Assembly (NCBI GenBank): GCA_965243215.1
Contig: CBDEUJ010000005.1
Location: 1,302,001-1,366,000, forward strand
DNA length: 64,000 nucleotides
Source: JAJEFO01 sp009843725
Lineage (GTDB): Bacteria; Pseudomonadota; Alphaproteobacteria; Rhodobacterales; Rhodobacteraceae
Direction of reading: 5' to 3'
This document shows, piece by piece, positions 61,374-64,000 of the stretch. The notes beneath the pieces are model-generated. The model did not search any database. It saw only the letters and a program-made list of their open reading frames with translations, and had not been told where the DNA came from. Within the stretch, counting starts at the first letter, position 1; each line of letters begins with the position of its first letter. A program made the position numbers and the translations under genes.

Positions 61374-63095
61374 ATGCGTCTCGCCCTCTTGACCCCGCTC
61401 CTTCTCTTGTCTGTCGGCGCCTGGCCTGCAACGGCCGACGTGGCAGGCGATGCAGGAAGCTACCTAGCCGGCCGGTCGGCCTTCAAGGCAAATGACTACG
61501 GCGCGGCCACCAAGCATTTCTCCGAAGCGTTGGCCAGCGATCCGGCCAATCTTGCGCTTCTCGAAAGCACGGGCGCTGCATTCCTGAGCCTCGGCGATCT
61601 CGAGAGTGCCGCACAGGTGCTGGAGCGCATTGCCGTAGCCGGCGAAAGCAGCCAGGTTGCAAGCCTGGTCCTTCTCGGAAAGGCCGCACAAGACGAGGAT
61701 TGGTCAGGTCTTCTCGGTGCGCTGGACAACGGTTTTTCTGTAGGACCGCTGTTTGACGACCTGGCCGAGCCGTGGGCCATTTTTGGCGCGGGCCGCATGG
61801 CGGAATCGCTTGAAGCCTTTGACGAGATGGCGGAGACTGAGAACGAATCCACGCGCATCTTCGGACTCTACCACAAGGCGCTCGCTCTCGCTTCGGCCGG
61901 CGACTTCGAGGGGGCGGCGCACATTCTGTCCGGCGACGCTGGCATGGTGCTTCGCCTTCCCCGGCGCGGGGTCGTGGCATACGCAGAAGTCCTCAGCCAG
62001 CTTGAACGCAACGACGATGCGCTGGACCTGATCGCGCAAAGCCAGAATTTTGCGCTGGGCGATCCTTACCTTGAGGACCTGCGTGCCCGGCTCGAGGCGG
62101 GCGAGACCATTCCGTTCAACTCCGTGCGAAACGCAAGGGACGGGCTGGCGGAGGTGTACCATTCCATCGCCAGGGCCCTGCGCCAGGAGCCGCAGAGGAG
62201 CTACACGCTCCTCTATGCCAGGATGGCCGCATCGCTGCGCCCCGACCACATCGACGCCCTGCTGCTGACGGCGGAACTGCTGGAGCAGCTTGACCAGCAC
62301 GATCTCGCCACCGAGGTCTATGACAAGGTTCCGCGAAACCATCCGGAATTCCACGCTGCCGAGCTAGGACGGGCCGAAGCGCTCCGCCAGTCAGGGCAGG
62401 AAGGTGCGGCCATCGAGGTGCTGCAGCAACTTGCCGAAAGCCACGGCCACCTGTTGCAGGTCCATGTCGCGCTCGCCGACCTGTTCCGCGAGCTTGAGAG
62501 GTACGAGGAAGCAAAGGCACCCTACAACAACGCACTTTCGATGGTCAGCGAACCGGTGGAGCAACACTGGATCATCTACTTCACCAGGGGCATCGCACAT
62601 GAGCGCACCGGCCAATGGGACCTGGCCGAGGCGGACTTCCGAACGGCGCTCGAACTCAAGCCGGACCAGCCGACGGTTCTGAACTATCTGGGCTATTCGC
62701 TGCTGGAACTGCAGACAGACCTTGAGGAAGCGCTTGCGCTGATTGAACGCGCGGCCGAGCAACGCCCGGATGCCGGGCACATCATCGACTCACTTGGATG
62801 GGGCCTCTATCGCCTTGGCCGGTACGCAGAAGCAGTCCCGCACATGGAAAAGGCGGCCGAGCACTTGCCAACCGATCCAATCGTCAATGATCATCTCGGC
62901 GACGTGTACTGGGCTGTCGGACGTCATCGCGAAGCCGAGTTCCAGTGGCATCGAGCATTGTCGTTCTTCACCGACGAAACGGACCAGGGCGACGTCGACC
63001 CGGACCGCATCCGCCGCAAGCTTGAAGTCGGCCTCGACGCCGTCCTGGCTGAAGAAGGCGCTCCTCCGCTGAACGTGGCGAATGACGGCGGTTGA
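61374..63095 (+). CDS. TPR-repeat periplasmic protein
   Basis: A 573-residue protein with a signal peptide (MRLALLTPLLLLSVGAWPATA). Tandem tetratricopeptide repeats follow over nearly the whole length, for example GRSAFKANDYGAATKHFSEA, WDLAEADFRTALELKPDQPT and GWGLYRLGRYAEAVPHMEKA. The usual TPR spacing is 34 residues. Such proteins hold partner proteins together; this one may belong to the outer-membrane or secretion machinery. The 3' end overlaps ispE by 14 bases, so the two are coupled. Confidence 0.9.
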   Translation: MRLALLTPLLLLSVGAWPATADVAGDAGSYLAGRSAFKANDYGAATKHFSEALASDPANLALLESTGAAFLSLGDLESAAQVLERIAVAGESSQVASLVLLGKAAQDEDWSGLLGALDNGFSVGPLFDDLAEPWAIFGAGRMAESLEAFDEMAETENESTRIFGLYHKALALASAGDFEGAAHILSGDAGMVLRLPRRGVVAYAEVLSQLERNDDALDLIAQSQNFALGDPYLEDLRARLEAGETIPFNSVRNARDGLAEVYHSIARALRQEPQRSYTLLYARMAASLRPDHIDALLLTAELLEQLDQHDLATEVYDKVPRNHPEFHAAELGRAEALRQSGQEGAAIEVLQQLAESHGHLLQVHVALADLFRELERYEEAKAPYNNALSMVSEPVEQHWIIYFTRGIAHERTGQWDLAEADFRTALELKPDQPTVLNYLGYSLLELQTDLEEALALIERAAEQRPDAGHIIDSLGWGLYRLGRYAEAVPHMEKAAEHLPTDPIVNDHLGDVYWAVGRHREAEFQWHRALSFFTDETDQGDVDPDRIRRKLEVGLDAVLAEEGAPPLNVANDGG

Positions 63096-63957
63096 GGTCG
63101 CCGCCCCGGCCAAGGTCAACCTGACGCTCCACGTTACCGGCCAGCGGAAGGACGGCTATCACCTGATCGACTCACTGGTTGCGTTCGCCCCTGTCCACGA
63201 CCGCCTTGTCATCAAGAGCGGACCCTCGCTGGACCTGGCAGTGACGGGGCCGGAATCTGCGATGGTTCCGGCCGGGATGCAAAACCTCGCATTGAAGGCG
63301 GCTGCCCTCGTGCAAGGCGGCACGGGTTCATCCCTGCTGCTTGAAAAGCGCCTGCCGGTTGCGGCTGGTGTCGGCGGAGGGTCCGCTGACGCGGCCGCAG
63401 TGCTCAGGGGCCTTGCCGCGCGCCACGAAGACCTGCCAGCCAATTCACGGACCGCCCTCGCGCTTGGCGCAGATGTTCCGATGTGCCTTGCATGCAGACC
63501 CTGCCGCGTGGGCGGCATCGGCGAGGAGATCACTTTCGTCGACCTTCCGTCGCTTCCTGCCGTGATGATCAATCCGCGAACCCCCGTATCGACTGCAAAG
63601 GTCTTCGCCGGACTGGCAAGAAAGGACAACGGGCAGATGCCCGGCAACCTGCCGCCGGACCCGGACGTGCCGGGCGTCGTTGAATGGCTGTCGGAACAAC
63701 GCAACGACCTGGAACCGGTCGCCCTGAAAGAGGCGCCGGTGATTGCCGACGTGCTCGGATTGCTGCGCGCGAGTCCGGGATGCGGACTGGCCCGCGTGTC
63801 GGGATCGGGCGCGACATGTTTTGGGCTCTTTGACGATGAACGGCATGCACGCGAGGCGGAAGCCAGGATTGGGGCACGCCATCCCGAATGGTGGCTCGCG
63901 TCCGGACAGCTCGGCGATCAATCCGAACTGGCCTCGCCACGCAGCTGTCCGGGCTGA
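63082..63957 (+). CDS. ispE: 4-diphosphocytidyl-2-C-methyl-D-erythritol kinase
   Basis: A 291-residue GHMP kinase of the MEP isoprenoid pathway, phosphorylating CDP-ME at the 2-hydroxyl. N-terminal APAKVNLTLHVTGQRKDGYH with the catalytic Lys near 11, the glycine-rich LPVAAGVGGGSADAAA near 90-105, and the C-terminal VSGSGATCFGLF. Its length is typical. The ATG at 63082 overlaps the TPR gene by 14 bases. The window ends 43 bases after its stop. Confidence 0.97.
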   Translation: MTAVEVAAPAKVNLTLHVTGQRKDGYHLIDSLVAFAPVHDRLVIKSGPSLDLAVTGPESAMVPAGMQNLALKAAALVQGGTGSSLLLEKRLPVAAGVGGGSADAAAVLRGLAARHEDLPANSRTALALGADVPMCLACRPCRVGGIGEEITFVDLPSLPAVMINPRTPVSTAKVFAGLARKDNGQMPGNLPPDPDVPGVVEWLSEQRNDLEPVALKEAPVIADVLGLLRASPGCGLARVSGSGATCFGLFDDERHAREAEARIGARHPEWWLASGQLGDQSELASPRSCPG

Positions 63958-64000
63958 AGCTCCGGGGCTGTCGGCCCGTCAGACGAGGCGCACGACGACG

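Noticed and set aside
63979..64000. Possible 3' end of a gene on the - strand (VVVRLV then stop)
   Set aside because: Only six codons are in the window, so no support.

Overview
The window is high-GC (roughly 60-65%), densely coding DNA that fits an alphaproteobacterium, most likely of the Rhodobacterales. The evidence is gene content and order: mutY next to a DciA-like gene and a DsbA-like gene, a serC-serA pair behind a serC-type leader, thiBPQ behind a TPP riboswitch, a DUF4170 gene near lpxK, and aroC, rnhB, dapA, smpB, greA, an ETF-ubiquinone oxidoreductase and ispE in typical form. No rRNA, tRNA or CRISPR array was recognised.

Layout. 0-14 kb is chromosomal housekeeping: the end of an inositol-monophosphatase-family gene, mutY, dciA-like, dsbA-like, a decayed vapBC pair, lpxK, DUF4170, a metallophosphatase, an aquaporin, serA and serC facing serB, and thiBPQ. 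14-29 kb is an accessory island. It holds an AT-rich 54-codon gene, an IS with perfect 16-bp ends, a MobF (TraA/TrwC-type) relaxase broken by one amber codon and two frameshifting tandem duplications, a HigBA-type toxin-antitoxin pair, an RloA/RloB (AbiL-like) phage-defence pair whose ATPase carries one frameshift, a DUF3991/Toprim remnant, and a membrane-anchored pentapeptide-repeat protein built of thirteen 30-bp DNA repeats. 29.3-36.9 kb is a tightly overlapped seven-gene operon: ROK regulator, M20 hydrolase, sugar-type ABC binding protein, permease, YhfX-like PLP enzyme, ABC ATPase and SIS isomerase. A perfect palindrome sits upstream, probably the ROK operator. 37-44.7 kb returns to housekeeping: aroC, rnhB, nfeD and an SPFH protein, dinB, a soluble lytic transglycosylase, dapA. 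45.2-53.9 kb is a second operon: a branched-chain-amino-acid-type ABC transporter (five genes, with an unusual tail on the second ATPase), an aldehyde dehydrogenase, a coniferyl-alcohol-dehydrogenase-like SDR and a flotillin. 54-64 kb holds a Fic protein with an operator-like promoter, an ion channel, a cytochrome P450, smpB, a membrane protein, greA, ETF-QO, a TPR lipoprotein-like protein and ispE.

How they work together. The 29-37 kb operon reads as import of a sugar-like or sugar-conjugated solute, hydrolysis of an amide or peptide bond by the M20 enzyme, and processing by the SIS and PLP enzymes; the combination is not one I recognise as a described pathway. The 45-54 kb operon reads as import of a small aromatic or aldehyde precursor, oxidation of an alcohol to an aldehyde by the SDR, then oxidation to an acid by the dehydrogenase, with a flotillin scaffold co-transcribed. 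Both operons carry a strong GC hairpin directly after the binding-protein gene, consistent with raising its level over the membrane parts.

The island shows several single indels or short duplications (vapB, relaxase, rloA, a small membrane protein), so decay there is recent. Each should be confirmed by resequencing before it is treated as biology.
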